A DNA stretch of 64,000 nt, taken from contig NC_091247.1 of the NCBI RefSeq assembly GCF_042477335.2, positions 224,092,001-224,156,000 of the forward strand, written 5' to 3'. The stretch's first letter is position 1; each line of letters starts with the position of its first letter. The position numbers and the translations under genes are program-made. Below the pieces are notes generated by a model. The model worked only from the letters and a program-made list of their open reading frames with translations, was not told where the DNA came from and ran no database searches. Positions 23,701-30,611 of this stretch are shown here, one piece after another. This DNA comes from Ovis canadensis. Taxonomy: Eukaryota; Chordata; Mammalia; Artiodactyla; Bovidae.

Positions 23701-26089
23701 TGCTCACGGGAATGCTTACACTGTCCTCAGCGAGGCGAGAGATGCCAGGGCCCCAGGGGGAGCCGAGTATGTGACACAGGTACGGAAACCGGAAAGCACT
23801 GTGCTTGCCGTGAGCTTAGCCAGGGAGCCACAGAGTGAGCATGCAAGGGCGAGCGCCCAAATGGAAAGGGCAGGGACGGGAGAGGGTGGGCTCGCAGCAG
23901 GGTCGCCTCTCACTTGACCGGCAACCCAGAGTTACTTTACACAGAACTCAAAAACAGGCCAGGGGTGGGCCCCAGCTGGCCCTGACTAACCACCAACTGT
24001 CACCAGGCTGTATGGAAGGGGTTTCTCTTTTCAGCCTCGACTGCCTCACAAAGGAACAAGTCCCAGGGCTCTGCTACATAAGGCAGCAAGGCCTTACTTT
24101 GGTCCTTACATGACTCAGTGAGGAGAGACAAGGACCTAGTTCTTTGTTTTCCAATTTTGGGGGCCTAGTTCTAATCAATGGCCTCATGGCCTTCCCTGGA
24201 CCTCACCTGCTCACTCCCAGCCAAGACAGAGGCCCTTTCTGGGCTCACGATCAGGCCACCAGGGCCCTTGATACAGCACTCAAGGGCCTCTGCCCAGGGC
24301 TCCTTCTGGGATTCTGACTTCTTTTCTCTCAAGCCCACCTGCGTGTCCCAGCTCCTGACCCAATCACATGGTTCTCCTGCCTGCGGTGCCCACTCTCATT
24401 CAAGTGTCTGCTCATCCTCGGGGACTTTCAGAGCCCTCCTAAGCCTCTCCCTAAGTGGAAAACAAGTGATCCCTTCCCCAACCTTACTTCCCAGAGCTCT
24501 TCCATGTCTCTGAGAGTGTGTTTCATCCCTCTCCTGTTGGCTGTCTGAGGACCTCACTCCTACTCCAGGTCAGGAGCTCCTCAGAGGCTCGGGCTCTAAG
24601 CTGCCCATCCCTGGTGACCACCAAAGCGGGAGGCGGCACGTCCAGCCTGAGCCAATGAAGTGGTTATGTGCATCGATTTACCTGAATTTTCTTCCCAGCT
24701 CCACTGCTTAGAGCTGGGCCTTAGGAAAGTCCTATCACGACCCTTCCTAGGCCTCAACTTCCCAATTTTCAAAATGGGGTGAAACCTACCTCCAGACCTT
24801 TTCGGGGGGGATAAATGGAGACACTCTTTGTACAGCACTGAAGACTACCTGACCCAGTGTTAACGACCAGCATTTAATAGCAAATTCACGTTTACTGAGC
24901 TGGGCTGAATGTACACTGAGACACGTCAGACCAGGGACTCTGCTGTACCTCTGACGGAATCCTGGCTCTGCTATTCAGGGCTACAGCAGCTTCAGTAAGT
25001 TACTGAAGACTCCCGAGTTCTTTACTCTTTACTCATTAAATGGCAACATGTTTACCTCCCTTCCCCAGGGATGATGTAAGGATCAAAAGTGATAAAGCAC
25101 AGGGAGGAACTCTAAAGGTTAAGGCCCTACAGAGATGTTAGGAATGTGCAAGGACTCAAGCGGTCTCTGACCTGGAGGATGGGAGCCAGCCTGCCTATAC
25201 ACCAGGACAACCAGGCAAGTCCAGACCAGTTTCTCTGGTTGGGCCGGAACCTCAAGAGGCCCCAACACAGGCGCCTTCACTTCCAGACGCCTGGGATTCG
25301 GGGTGGATCCGTGCCAGCCATACTCAGGCCACGGAAGCAGACAGGGTCTGCATTCTGCTTCTAGGTCTGTCCGGTCCGGATGCCTGTTCACAGAGAGGCA
25401 CATCCATCCCTCCCCCAGGGGCATTCACTGCATGGACTAGACTCCCAAGAAGGCCCAGTGTCTCTCTTTTTTTTGGCCTGCACTGCACAGCATGTGGGAT
25501 CTTAGTTCCCTGACCAGGGATTGAACCTATGGCCCCTGCAGTGGAAGTGCAGAGTCTTAACCACTGGACTGTCAGGGAAACCCCTGGATTGTCCTTTCAT
25601 GCAGCCTCACTGCTCTCGGGGGTGCAGTGCTCAGAACCTTCCCGCTCTCAGGAAGGCAACGACTATTCCCAGACCAGCTCTGGATCATGTGGTGAATGTA
25701 GGGGTGATCTAAAGTAAGAAATCAGGGCTGGATCCTGAGACTGCAGCTCACCATGGTCCCTCACTGCCGACCATTCCCCCAAAAAGGCCCTTCCCATCTG
25801 CCGGCCTAAAGCCACCGGCAGGGATGCCCACCACGTGCTCGTGGACAAAACATCTTCAAGCCTCACTGGGCTAGGACGAGTGTGATCATGAAGCTAACCG
25901 GGCCTGACAAGTGGGACGAGGAGGCGCTCTCTCGCTTGTTCCCTGTCCCTCCAGAGCCAGTCCACACGGAGACTCACCATCATCCGCAGTGTTGAGTTTG
26001 AGGCTCTTGCCCTTGAAACTCAGCTGTCCCCCGGCCACCTGGGTCTTGGCAAGCGTCTCTGCTAGCTTGGCAATATCTTCAGAGGCCAT
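2674..26089 (-). CDS. RANGAP1: RANGAP1, Ran GTPase-activating protein 1 (15 coding exons)
   Basis: RanGAP1 stimulates GTP hydrolysis by Ran on the cytoplasmic side of nuclear pores, keeping the RanGTP gradient that drives nuclear transport; when SUMO-conjugated it sits with RanBP2 and UBC9 at pores and kinetochores (known for the family). Fifteen exons were placed by GT-AG boundaries and phase continuity: 112, 128, 60, 180, 135, 159, 114, 100, 85, 181, 120, 103, 89, 122 and 70 nt, total 1758 nt = 585 residues plus stop (human 587). Residues 1 to about 357 form the leucine-rich-repeat GAP domain (motifs such as [12 protein letters not shown] and [11 protein letters not shown]). Residues 358 to about 400 are Asp/Glu-rich. 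Residues from about 419 on are the C-terminal domain with the SUMO motif L-K-S-E at Lys522. The start is chosen because ATG sits in GCCACCATGG and gives [11 protein letters not shown], the known N-terminus. No frameshift or premature stop is seen, so the gene appears intact. Confidence 0.97.
2744..4495 (-). other. RANGAP1: RANGAP1 intron 14
   Basis: Donor GTGAGTG (4495 downward) and acceptor CAG (2744-2746). GC-rich, with several long but meaningless open frames. No recent SINE or other clear feature is seen. Confidence 0.8.
4496..4617 (-). CDS. RANGAP1: RANGAP1 coding exon 14
   Basis: Residues 523-562 ([15 protein letters not shown]...LLLAFMT) plus two bases of Lys563. Part of the C-terminal domain that contacts UBC9 and RanBP2 in the SUMO-modified complex (family knowledge). 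The S-E that completes the SUMO motif L-K-S-E starts this exon, immediately after the acceptor. The donor is GTGAGT. Confidence 0.96.
4871..4959 (-). CDS. RANGAP1: RANGAP1 coding exon 13 with SUMO acceptor lysine
   Basis: Residues 493-522, [18 protein letters not shown] to LLIHMGLLK. The last codon, AAG at 4871-4873, is Lys522, equivalent to human Lys524, the SUMO acceptor in the consensus L-K-S-E; the rest of the consensus is on exon 14. The donor is GTGCGC, a weaker but acceptable site. Confidence 0.96.
4960..5932 (-). other. RANGAP1: RANGAP1 intron 12
   Basis: Bounded by donor GTGCGTG (5932 downward) and acceptor TTGCAG (4960-4965). Pyrimidine/purine-rich sequence; no repeat or RNA gene is recognised. 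Confidence 0.75.
5933..6035 (-). CDS. RANGAP1: RANGAP1 coding exon 12
   Basis: Residues 459-492, [18 protein letters not shown] then [16 protein letters not shown], plus the first base of Asp493. Helical part of the C-terminal RanGAP1 domain. Acceptor CTCAG, donor G|GTGCGTG. Close to the human peptide with a few substitutions. Confidence 0.96.
6250..6560. repeat. Possible old L1 3' fragment
   Basis: AT-rich compared with the gene around it, with phrases such as 'aaactgtggatggtttaa' and 'aataaatctcatttacc'-like text typical of decayed mammalian L1 tails. Boundaries and orientation are not certain. Confidence 0.35.
6607..6962. mobile_element. Tigger1-like DNA transposon, internally deleted
   Basis: The left part (cacctcagagatactgtggg, then caataaagcag) and the right part (gagaaataccaaaatgggac ... 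cttccatttgtgtaaaaaaa) match the two ends of the pogo-class Tigger1 element. The transposase region between them is missing; only about 350 bp remain. Non-coding fossil in RANGAP1 intron 11. Identified from remembered consensus, not from a database search. Confidence 0.7.
7510..7629 (-). CDS. RANGAP1: RANGAP1 coding exon 11
   Basis: Residues 419-458, starting [20 protein letters not shown] and ending SSVLIAQQ, in phase 0 at both ends. Proline/serine-rich linker leading into the C-terminal domain. Acceptor CCCCCCAG, donor CAG|GTAATA. Confidence 0.96.
7630..8650 (-). other. RANGAP1: RANGAP1 intron 10
   Basis: From donor GTGAGT (8645-8650) to acceptor CCCCAG. A slightly AT-richer middle (about 8190-8460) may be an old repeat. 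No gene or RNA is seen. Confidence 0.7.
8651..8831 (-). CDS. RANGAP1: RANGAP1 coding exon 10, acidic linker
   Basis: Residues 358-418. The exon opens S-D-D-E-G-E-D-D-E and continues as an almost unbroken Glu/Asp run to about residue 395, then [18 protein letters not shown]... and ends SSG. It separates the LRR domain from the SUMO/RanBP2-binding domain, as in all vertebrate RanGAP1. The plus strand reads as a TCC/TCCTCA triplet tract. The segment just after SRK differs from human (ILDPNTG there), so that end of the exon is diverging fast. Acceptor TTTGCAG, donor GTGAGT. Confidence 0.95.
8717..8823. repeat. Coding TCC/GGA trinucleotide tract
   Basis: Plus strand is dominated by tcc/tcctcc units with occasional tca and tcg; read on the minus strand it is GAG/GAA/GAT coding for Glu and Asp in RANGAP1 exon 10. 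Length polymorphism between alleles would be in units of 3 and would keep the frame. Confidence 0.9.
9258..9442. repeat. 185-bp direct repeat, copy 1
   Basis: Aligned by eye to copy 2 without gaps: 9 mismatches in 185 positions, about 95% identity. Contains an L2/MIR-like core (cccagcacggtgcc...ctgaatgaataaa), so the unit includes an old repeat, but the whole unit was duplicated more recently. Confidence 0.9.
9853..10037. repeat. 185-bp direct repeat, copy 2
   Basis: Second copy, 595 bp to the right of copy 1 in the same orientation. Its right end lies 11 bp from the last base of coding exon 9 (exon end at 10049). See copy 1 for identity. Confidence 0.9.
10049..10133 (-). CDS. RANGAP1: RANGAP1 coding exon 9
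   Basis: Residues 330-357 ([27 protein letters not shown]) plus two bases of Ser358. The last LRR of the GAP domain. Acceptor GAGCAG, donor CAG|GTGGGG, which lacks the usual A at +4 but has GGG. Confidence 0.95.
10214..10313 (-). CDS. RANGAP1: RANGAP1 coding exon 8
   Basis: Residues 297-329, [20 protein letters not shown] then [13 protein letters not shown], plus one base of Gly330. LRR unit. The human protein has Cys where this has Gly303 (ELNLSFCEI). Acceptor TTTTAG, donor ATG|GTAGGA. Confidence 0.95.
10721..10834 (-). CDS. RANGAP1: RANGAP1 coding exon 7
   Basis: Residues 259-296, [20 protein letters not shown] then [19 protein letters not shown] full LRR in phase 0. Acceptor CTCCAG, donor AAG|GTGCTG, which is a weak donor. 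Confidence 0.96.
10835..11819 (-). other. RANGAP1: RANGAP1 intron 6, with an L2 fragment
   Basis: From donor GTGAGA to acceptor CTCCAG. About 11150-11525 is L2-like; the rest has no assigned feature. Confidence 0.7.
11150..11525 (+). repeat. L2 LINE 3' fragment
   Basis: Ordered L2 landmarks: 'ttcaggaagcctgccctg', 'ccttgaaggcagagtctcgg' and finally 'caggggctcaataaacagctgaggaaagaatag'. Ancient mammalian repeat, strongly diverged. Confidence 0.7.
11820..11978 (-). CDS. RANGAP1: RANGAP1 coding exon 6
   Basis: Residues 206-258, beginning [20 protein letters not shown] and ending [14 protein letters not shown]. Two LRR units. Human ends AMAE here, so residue 258 is a Glu-to-Lys difference at the splice junction (AAG|GTGAGA). 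Acceptor CGGCAG. Confidence 0.96.
12400..12850 (+). repeat. L2 LINE 3' fragment
   Basis: Pyrimidine-rich body (ctctgcctggaacactctg, cctcccccaggaagagttcctgg) and an end similar to 'gcccagcacagcatggggattcacaaatgaa'. Typical decayed L2 3' half. Confidence 0.7.
12880..13290. repeat. Unclassified ancient AT-rich repeat
   Basis: The start, 'tctgtgccacggaccatcgggca', resembles text at 49318-49345, suggesting two copies of one old family (possibly a DNA transposon). I cannot name the family. Confidence 0.3.
13333..13544 (-). repeat. Bov-tA SINE
   Basis: Reverse-orientation Bov-tA: 'ggtcatgtccaactct' through 'gggatcgaacccag' (tRNA B-box complement) to 'gccgccggggaagtcc'. Confidence 0.93.
13951..14085 (-). 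CDS. RANGAP1: RANGAP1 coding exon 5
   Basis: Residues 161-205, [20 protein letters not shown] then [20 protein letters not shown] and AEAFG. Contains the strongly conserved N-R-L-E-N-D-G LRR loop. Phase 0 at both ends. Acceptor CCCCAG, donor GGG|GTGAGT. Human has AEAFR-V at the next junction, here AEAFG-I. Confidence 0.96.
14086..16100 (-). other. RANGAP1: RANGAP1 intron 4, with a MIR fragment
   Basis: From donor GTGGGT (16095-16100) to acceptor CCCCAG. A MIR-like piece is at about 14800-14900. No recent transposon or other gene is seen. Confidence 0.7.
14800..14900. repeat. MIR SINE fragment
   Basis: 'gatgctttcacacctcattcaacctcaaaacc' followed by 'ggtattagccttgctctacaatgaggcacgg' matches the MIR core region (normally 'attattatccccattttacagatgagg'). 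Confidence 0.6.
16101..16280 (-). CDS. RANGAP1: RANGAP1 coding exon 4
   Basis: Residues 101-160, [20 protein letters not shown], then [20 protein letters not shown] and [20 protein letters not shown]. The clearest LRR exon ([24 protein letters not shown]). Acceptor GCCCAG, donor AAG|GTGGGT. Phase 0. Confidence 0.97.
16281..18480 (-). other. RANGAP1: RANGAP1 intron 3
   Basis: From donor GTGAGT (18475-18480) to acceptor GCCCAG. Purine-rich in parts (16700-16930, 18000-18180). No recent repeat, RNA gene or nested gene is recognised. Confidence 0.7.
18481..18540 (-). CDS. RANGAP1: RANGAP1 coding exon 3 (60-nt small exon)
   Basis: Residues 81-100, [20 protein letters not shown], exactly 20 codons in phase 0. 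Skipping it would keep the frame but remove a piece of the first LRR region. Acceptor CAAAG (AG after a purine-rich end, weak), donor CTG|GTGAGT. Confidence 0.96.
18541..21182 (-). other. RANGAP1: RANGAP1 intron 2
   Basis: From donor GTGAGG to acceptor CCAAAG. No lineage-specific SINE is visible in this 2.6-kb intron, unlike the flanking introns. No supported genes. Confidence 0.7.
21183..21310 (-). CDS. RANGAP1: RANGAP1 coding exon 2
   Basis: Completes Ala38, then [20 protein letters not shown] and [22 protein letters not shown] to residue 80. First LRR of the GAP domain. Acceptor GGGCAG, donor AAG|GTGAGG. Confidence 0.97.
21513..21715 (-). repeat. Bov-tA SINE with target-site duplication
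   Basis: Reverse-strand Bov-tA flanked by gttcctctgta (21502-21512) and attcctctgta (21716-21726), a 10 of 11 match target-site duplication. Confidence 0.93.
21930..22430 (+). repeat. Old L1 3' fragment carrying a CA microsatellite
   Basis: 'taaatgccaatcaacaaagggcaggttaa' and the later 'ggtggtgggattctggttc' are typical of L1M 3' ends. The CA tract sits in the middle. Confidence 0.55.
22141..22256. repeat. (CA)n / (CAGA)-interrupted microsatellite
   Basis: About 115 bp of acacac interrupted by agacac and a few cg changes. Likely length-polymorphic. Confidence 0.95.
22695..22835 (+). repeat. CHR-type tRNA-Glu SINE
   Basis: Begins 'gggacttccctggtggtcca', has a B-box-like 'gggttcgatccctgg' and a 'ggggaactagatcccac' segment. 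Cetartiodactyl SINE family. Confidence 0.85.
23015..23085 (-). repeat. Short degenerate CHR-type SINE fragment
   Basis: 'gctggatcttag' followed by 'ccactggactgccagggaggtcc' is the reverse complement of a CHR head with the middle deleted. Confidence 0.6.
25471..25583 (-). repeat. CHR-type tRNA-Glu SINE
   Basis: 'gtgggatcttagttccctgacc', 'gggattgaaccta' and 'taaccactggactgtcaggg' in order: a reverse-orientation CHR SINE. Confidence 0.85.
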
Positions 26090-26120
26090 GGTGGCTGCGT
26101 TGGTGGGCTCCCCTGGAAAT
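25978..26120 (-). CDS. RANGAP1: RANGAP1 first coding exon (5'UTR plus coding exon 1)
   Basis: The coding part is 25978-26089: [20 protein letters not shown], then [17 protein letters not shown] and the first base of Ala38. The ATG (26087-26089) lies in GCCACCATGG. About 31 nt of 5'UTR precede it to a probable acceptor CTGCAG (26121-26126). Donor ATG|GTGAGTC. Human has TAED, here TADD. Confidence 0.95.
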
Positions 26121-26967
26121 CTGCAGACTGAAGAGGTCAAAGTGCATTAAGAGAGAGGATCTCTGGGCATCTCCAGGTTGGGGAGGGCCGGGGAGGACCA
26201 TTTCAGCTGCCTGATCCCACCCCCCAGGATAAGGAAATCCCAAGCGCTAAACCACTGGGAGAAATAAAAACAACACTGAGCAAGAAAGAGTTCTAAAAGG
26301 GCAAAGGTTTCAACCTCTGCAGAGTTACTGTCCCACTACAGGCCCTCCTCTGCCCAACTGCCCCAGGCAGGGTGCCAAGCAGAGCCATGTGAGTTGACCA
26401 CTGGGTCCCCAGGGAACGGCAGTCAAGTCCCAGTCTGACGGCTATGAAGAGTCTCCCCAGAGCACACACCTGCCTGATCATGTTGGGCGCTCTCTGTTTG
26501 AGGGTCCCATTCCTCAAACAGGACATGGATGGCTATGGGATCCAGGTTATCCATCCCAAAGAATGCCCCACTGCCCTCACTGGCATGACTCTGGGGATGG
26601 GGCACAGGGCACAGCCTACTGCACAGCTGGTTTCAACCGTGGCCAGGAGACTGGGCAGCCCATGGCGGCCAGACCTCAGGGGTTCCTAGGCGACCAGAGG
26701 TCTCTACATCACAATAGCCACCATCACAATAGACTGAGGACAGAGTTGTTGAGAAAAAGGAGCTTCCAGCCTGCAGTTCAGCAGACTGGCAGAAAGGATC
26801 ACTACATTTCCCCAAAGAGGAATGGGTGATCAGGAAGAACAAGGTTATTTAGTGTCTCAGGCAGTGATAAGAAAAAAAAAAAAAAAACACACACAGGAAA
26901 AGGGGTAAGAAACTTTGCTGTTTTCCTTTTTTTCTTGGGGGGGGGGAATGGATTTAATCTAAAATAA

Positions 26968-27310
26968 GAGTGGTGGTTGTTGTTCAGTCGTTTAGTCGTG
27001 TCCAACTGTTTGCAACCCCATGGACTGGAGCACACCAGGGTTCCCTGTCCTTCACCGTCTCCTGCAGCTTACTCAAACTCATGTCCATTGAGTCGGTGAC
27101 GCCATCCAACCATCTTGTCCTCTGTCGTTCCCTTCTCCTGCCTTCAATATTTCCCAGCATCGGGGTCTTTTCCAAGGAGTCAGTTCTTCACATCAGGTGG
27201 CCAAAGTACTGGGGCTTCAGCTTCAGCCCTTCCAATGAATATTCAGGACTGATTTCCTTTAGGATTGACTAGTTTGATCTCCTTGCAATCCAAGAGGACT
27301 CTCAAGAGTC
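26968..27310 (-). mobile_element. BovB LINE 3' fragment
   Basis: The minus strand encodes the RTE C-terminal text [20 protein letters not shown], interrupted by changes. Fragment of the BovB ORF end and 3' tail, non-functional. Confidence 0.85.
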
Positions 27311-27822
27311 TTAAAGAAGGTATTATCAAGAAAGAAACAAAGACTTGAAGGATATTGGGGACTGACCCATGCAGATATCTGGGGGAAGAACATTCTTGCA
27401 AAGGCTCTTGTGGGTGAAGTGGGGGTCAGAGGAAGTGCAAGGAGGCCAGTGGGGCTGGAACACAGAGAGGGAAGGAGAAAAGAGGTAAGAGATAAAGAGA
27501 ATTAACAAGAGGCCCCAGTCACAAAGGCCAGTTTAAGAACTAAAGCTTTTACTCTGAATGACAAAGGGAGCCACTGGAGGGTTTCTAGCAGAAGAGGGAC
27601 TGTGATGTGAGTTATGTTCTGACAGGATCACTCTATCTGCTGCGTGAGGCTGGGAATCTCAAAGCTGCTTCAAGAATGAACGAGGGGATGAAACTGAACA
27701 TAAAATAGCCTGACAACACCACCACCCCACTCCTTGTAATTCTGGTTTGGGACAATTTAAGGCTAGAAAAACGGTGGTGAGGCGTCCAGATGAAATAGGA
27801 ACACAGAACTTCTCAGCTGGAA

Positions 27823-27972
27823 GAGAAGTCCAGTACGAACGTACAGACGTAAACACACACACACACACACACCCATAGAGAAGTCCAGTACCTACGTGTA
27901 CACACACACACACACCCCCATAGAGAAGTCCAGTACCTACGTGTACACACACACACACACACACACACACCC
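27823..27972. repeat. CA-rich minisatellite, three 45-55 bp units
   Basis: Three units start with gagaagtccagtac at 27823, 27878 and 27923, each followed by acgt text and a run of ac dinucleotides. The unit is larger than a simple dinucleotide repeat. Confidence 0.9.
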
Positions 27973-27980
27973 ATCCTATC

Positions 27981-28032
27981 CACTATAAAGACTAGGCAAC
28001 ACACACACCACTCACTATAAAGTCTAGGCAAC
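27981..28032. repeat. 20-bp duplicate beside the minisatellite
   Basis: cactataaagactaggcaac (27981-28000) recurs at 28013-28032 with one mismatch, 32 bp apart. Confidence 0.85.
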
Positions 28033-28702
28033 TGGACCACAGAGAGATGAACTGACTGGTCCAAGGTCTGCAAAGGGCCAGCGGCGAAGTAAACGCAAAA
28101 ATCTCCTCTCCCTCCCGAGCAGGAGCCTGGCACATTTGCCTCCGTGCACATCCACCACTCCTGCCCAGCGTCGGCAGTGACTCACGCGGGTCCCCGGGGC
28201 TGCGGCGGCACCAGCCCAGGTCCTCGGCGGGTGTGGGCCTCTTGCGAGGCGGCGGCGGGAGAGCGATGCGCGAGTTCGGGACGCCAATGACAGGCGGGGC
28301 CGCACCAGAGCCCCATCCGGGATCCCAGGCGGACGTTCACCGCCCTTGGATTGACACCGACGCGAACAGGGGACGCCGCTGCCGGCTGGGCGAGCCGGGT
28401 GGGCCTGACGCCCTCTCTTAAGCTTCAGCCTCGCCGCTTGGGAAAAGGGACAGCGCCCCAACTCCCACCCGGCTCGGCGCTCGGCGGTCGAGGGCACAGG
28501 GGATGAAAACGGAGGGGGGCACGCAGAAAGCGCCACACCTTCCTCGCCCGGTTCCAGCGCCGCGCCACCCCCGCCTGCATCCCCGGGCAGGTGACAAGGA
28601 AAGGAAAGGGATCCCCGACCCTACCGTACACAGGCTGCGCCGCCGCGTGGGGCGACCGGAGTGCGCGCGTGCGTCCGGCGGGCGCGGACGGATTTAGGGT
28701 CC

Positions 28703-28731
28703 GGGTCAGGTCAGGTCGGGTCAGATCGGGG
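28703..28731. promoter_or_regulatory. Tandem GGTCA pentamer cluster
   Basis: Four near-tandem gggtca/aggtca units in 29 bp inside the CpG island. They resemble nuclear-receptor half-sites, but may simply be a short tandem repeat in the first exon. Confidence 0.4.
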
Positions 28732-28958
28732 TCGCCGCCTCCGGTCCGGCGCTCCCGATGCTCAGCCCCACCGGTAGACGTCCGTCAGCTTTGTCCAACC
28801 GCTTCTCTCCGCTCGCACCTCCGACACCACCTGCTCCCCGCACGGCGGCGGATGATGGCGGAGGGAGGTGGATTTTGAAAGCCGGCAGTTTCTTTCCTTC
28901 GATTTGATTTGTCGGAGGCCCGGCCCGGCTTCCCCTACCCCCGCGCGCGCGGCCTGTC

Positions 28959-28973
28959 GGGTATGGTAGTCCG
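28959..28973 (-). promoter_or_regulatory. ZNF143-type ACTAC element, partial
   Basis: The minus strand reads cggactaccataccc: the ACTAC core with a diverged right half. Weakest of three. Confidence 0.4.
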
Positions 28974-29020
28974 CTTCTCCTGCGCGGGGAGCGGCTAGAC
29001 GCCGCAGAGTCGCGCCCGCG

Positions 29021-29041
29021 AACTACCATTTCCATAATACC
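29021..29041 (+). promoter_or_regulatory. ZNF143-type ACTAC element
   Basis: Plus strand: ACTACCATTTCC followed by an ATAATaCC tail, close to the ZNF143/SBS consensus ACTACAATTCCCAnnATGC. Confidence 0.55.
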
Positions 29042-29153
29042 CGCGCGGCGTCCCGGCGCCTCCGCTAGGTCCCTCTGTGCCCTCCCTTTTGCGGCTTCTG
29101 GCTCTTTCTCCCGGAGGCCGCTGGGAGGCGTTGAACCGCGAACTCCCAGGAAG

Positions 29154-29173
29154 ACTACAATTCCCTAAATGCC
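29154..29173 (+). promoter_or_regulatory. ZNF143/THAP11 (SBS) motif
   Basis: Reads ACTACAATTCCC then taaATGCC, a near-perfect SBS motif. Such motifs are typically found within a few hundred bp of CpG-island transcription start sites. Confidence 0.75.
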
Positions 29174-29195
29174 TTGAGGCCGGGCCGGCTCCGCC

Positions 29196-29206
29196 CTTCC
29201 GGAAAT
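29196..29206. promoter_or_regulatory. ETS-type site CTTCCGGAAAT
   Basis: Overlapping CTTCC and CCGGAA cores at the upstream edge of the CpG island, as in GABPA/ELK promoters. Sequence match only. Confidence 0.5.
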
Positions 29207-29948
29207 GTTCACGTTCACGTAACTTTATTGACAAAGGCTGGTGCTGACGGAGACTCGAAGCTCAATCTGTTCCGCAAGCTAAGAGGTGTCCATTTCCTAA
29301 AGGGAAAACCTCGCTTTTTTTTTGTCCCATGAAATTGGAAGGACATTCGAGGACTTTCCCAAAAATAGCCACAAATTCCTTGATAATTAAAAGGACGGGG
29401 GGGAAATAGTAACTCTGTAGCAAAGAAACTGCCACACCACCCTTAACCACATTAACGTTCACGTTAACGCTACACTGACGCTGACATCCATCGCACACCT
29501 CCCGCAGTGCTGTGCTGAGAAGGACACAGCGTCACCGTCCAGTCCCCGCAACGCATAAAATTACTCTAATCGTGAGGAACCATCGGACCTACCCAACTGA
29601 GGAACACGTTACGGAATAATGTGTCTGTACTCTTCCAAAAATGTCTGTGTCGTGAGACAGAAAAGCTAAGGAGCTGCTGCAGATTAAACATGACTAAAAA
29701 GACACGATAATTAAATGCAACACGTGGTCCTGGACTGGATCTTGGGGCCGGGGTACAGAGAATCACAATAAAGGGCAATATTGAGACAGAAAAATTTGTA
29801 TGTTAGATAATAACGTTGTAAAAAAAAGATAATAGCATTGTTTCCATGTTAAACCTGTTGTTCCTTTTAAATTCTACCTGATTATGTAAGAGACTGCCCT
29901 TGTTCTTGGGAAATACATGCTGAAATAATTACAGGCATGATGTTTGCA

Positions 29949-30222
29949 ACCTACTCTGCTAAGTCGCTTCAGTCGTGTCCGACTCTGTGCGACCCCATAG
30001 ACGGCAGCCCACTGGGGTTACCCCCGTCCCTAGGATTCTCCAGGCAAGAACACTAGAGTGGGTTGCCATTTCCTTCTCCAATGCATGGAAGTGAAAAGTG
30101 AAAATGAAGTCGCTCAGTTGTGTCCGACTCTTAGCGATCCCATGAATTGCAGCTTACCAGGCTCCTCCATCCACGGGATTTTCCAGGCAAGAGTACTGGA
30201 GTGGGTTGCCATTGCCTTCACC
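29949..30222 (-). repeat. BOV-A2-type dimeric Bov-tA
   Basis: Two Bov-tA bodies in tandem, both reverse, joined by 'gcatggaagtgaaaagtgaaa', the linker of BOV-A2. Confidence 0.9.
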
Positions 30223-30254
30223 GAACCTACTTTGGAATGGCTTAAAAAATGTAT

Positions 30255-30390
30255 GCATTCATATGTAACGCTAGAGAGTGCAAGTATAGCAAAATGTTAA
30301 CAAGTGAATCTGGGTGAAGGGTCTGTGGGAGTTCTTTGAACATTTTTGCTACTTTTCTCTAGGTTCGAATTTTTAAGTAACAGAATACAA
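30255..30390 (+). repeat. L1M 3' end fragment
   Basis: 'gcaaaatgttaacaagtgaatctgggtgaaggg' and 'gaacatttttgctacttttct' match mammalian L1M 3' ends. Confidence 0.7.
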
Positions 30391-30611
30391 GTAGCTTTTT
30401 TTCCACAAAGAACTTTTTAACCATTATATAAATAAGGTTTTCATTATAAACACTTCAACCAACATAGAACAGGATAGTAACAGAAAAGTAAATGTTACCC
30501 AAGAAACTCTAGTTCCCAGAGATCAGCACGGTCAACACAGGCAGACTTCTCTTCCAAAGTTACCTCTCACAACTTGGCCCACACACCCACTTATGCTTTT
30601 GCTTTACCTGC

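Larger units (their letters stand above)
21311..25977 (-). other. RANGAP1: RANGAP1 intron 1 of the coding part
   Basis: The largest intron between coding exons (4.7 kb). Holds a Bov-tA (21513-21715), an old L1 piece with a CA microsatellite (about 21930-22430), and CHR-type SINEs at 22695-22835, 23015-23085 and 25471-25583. The rest (23.3-25.4 kb) shows nothing I can name apart from possible L2 text at about 24330-24560. Confidence 0.75.
26121..28624 (-). other. RANGAP1: RANGAP1 5' intron between non-coding exon 1 and the ATG exon
   Basis: Acceptor CTGCAG at 26121-26126; the donor is unresolved (28624 or 28185 are candidates). Contains a BovB fragment (26968-27310) and a CA-rich minisatellite (27823-27972). 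Confidence 0.5.
28150..29215 (-). promoter_or_regulatory. RANGAP1: RANGAP1 CpG-island promoter and probable non-coding exon 1
   Basis: Dense CpG, absent from the AT-rich sequence on either side. By position it is the RANGAP1 promoter: it lies 2-3 kb upstream of the ATG exon. The transcription start cannot be read directly; 28.85-28.9 kb is plausible, with a minus-strand first exon running down to a GT donor at 28624/28623 (ACG|GTAGGG) or to 28185 (CGC|GTGAGT). A CCAAT is at 28284-28288, and AGGTCA-like half-sites repeat at 28703-28731. Upstream ZNF143-type and ETS sites are listed separately. Confidence 0.75.
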
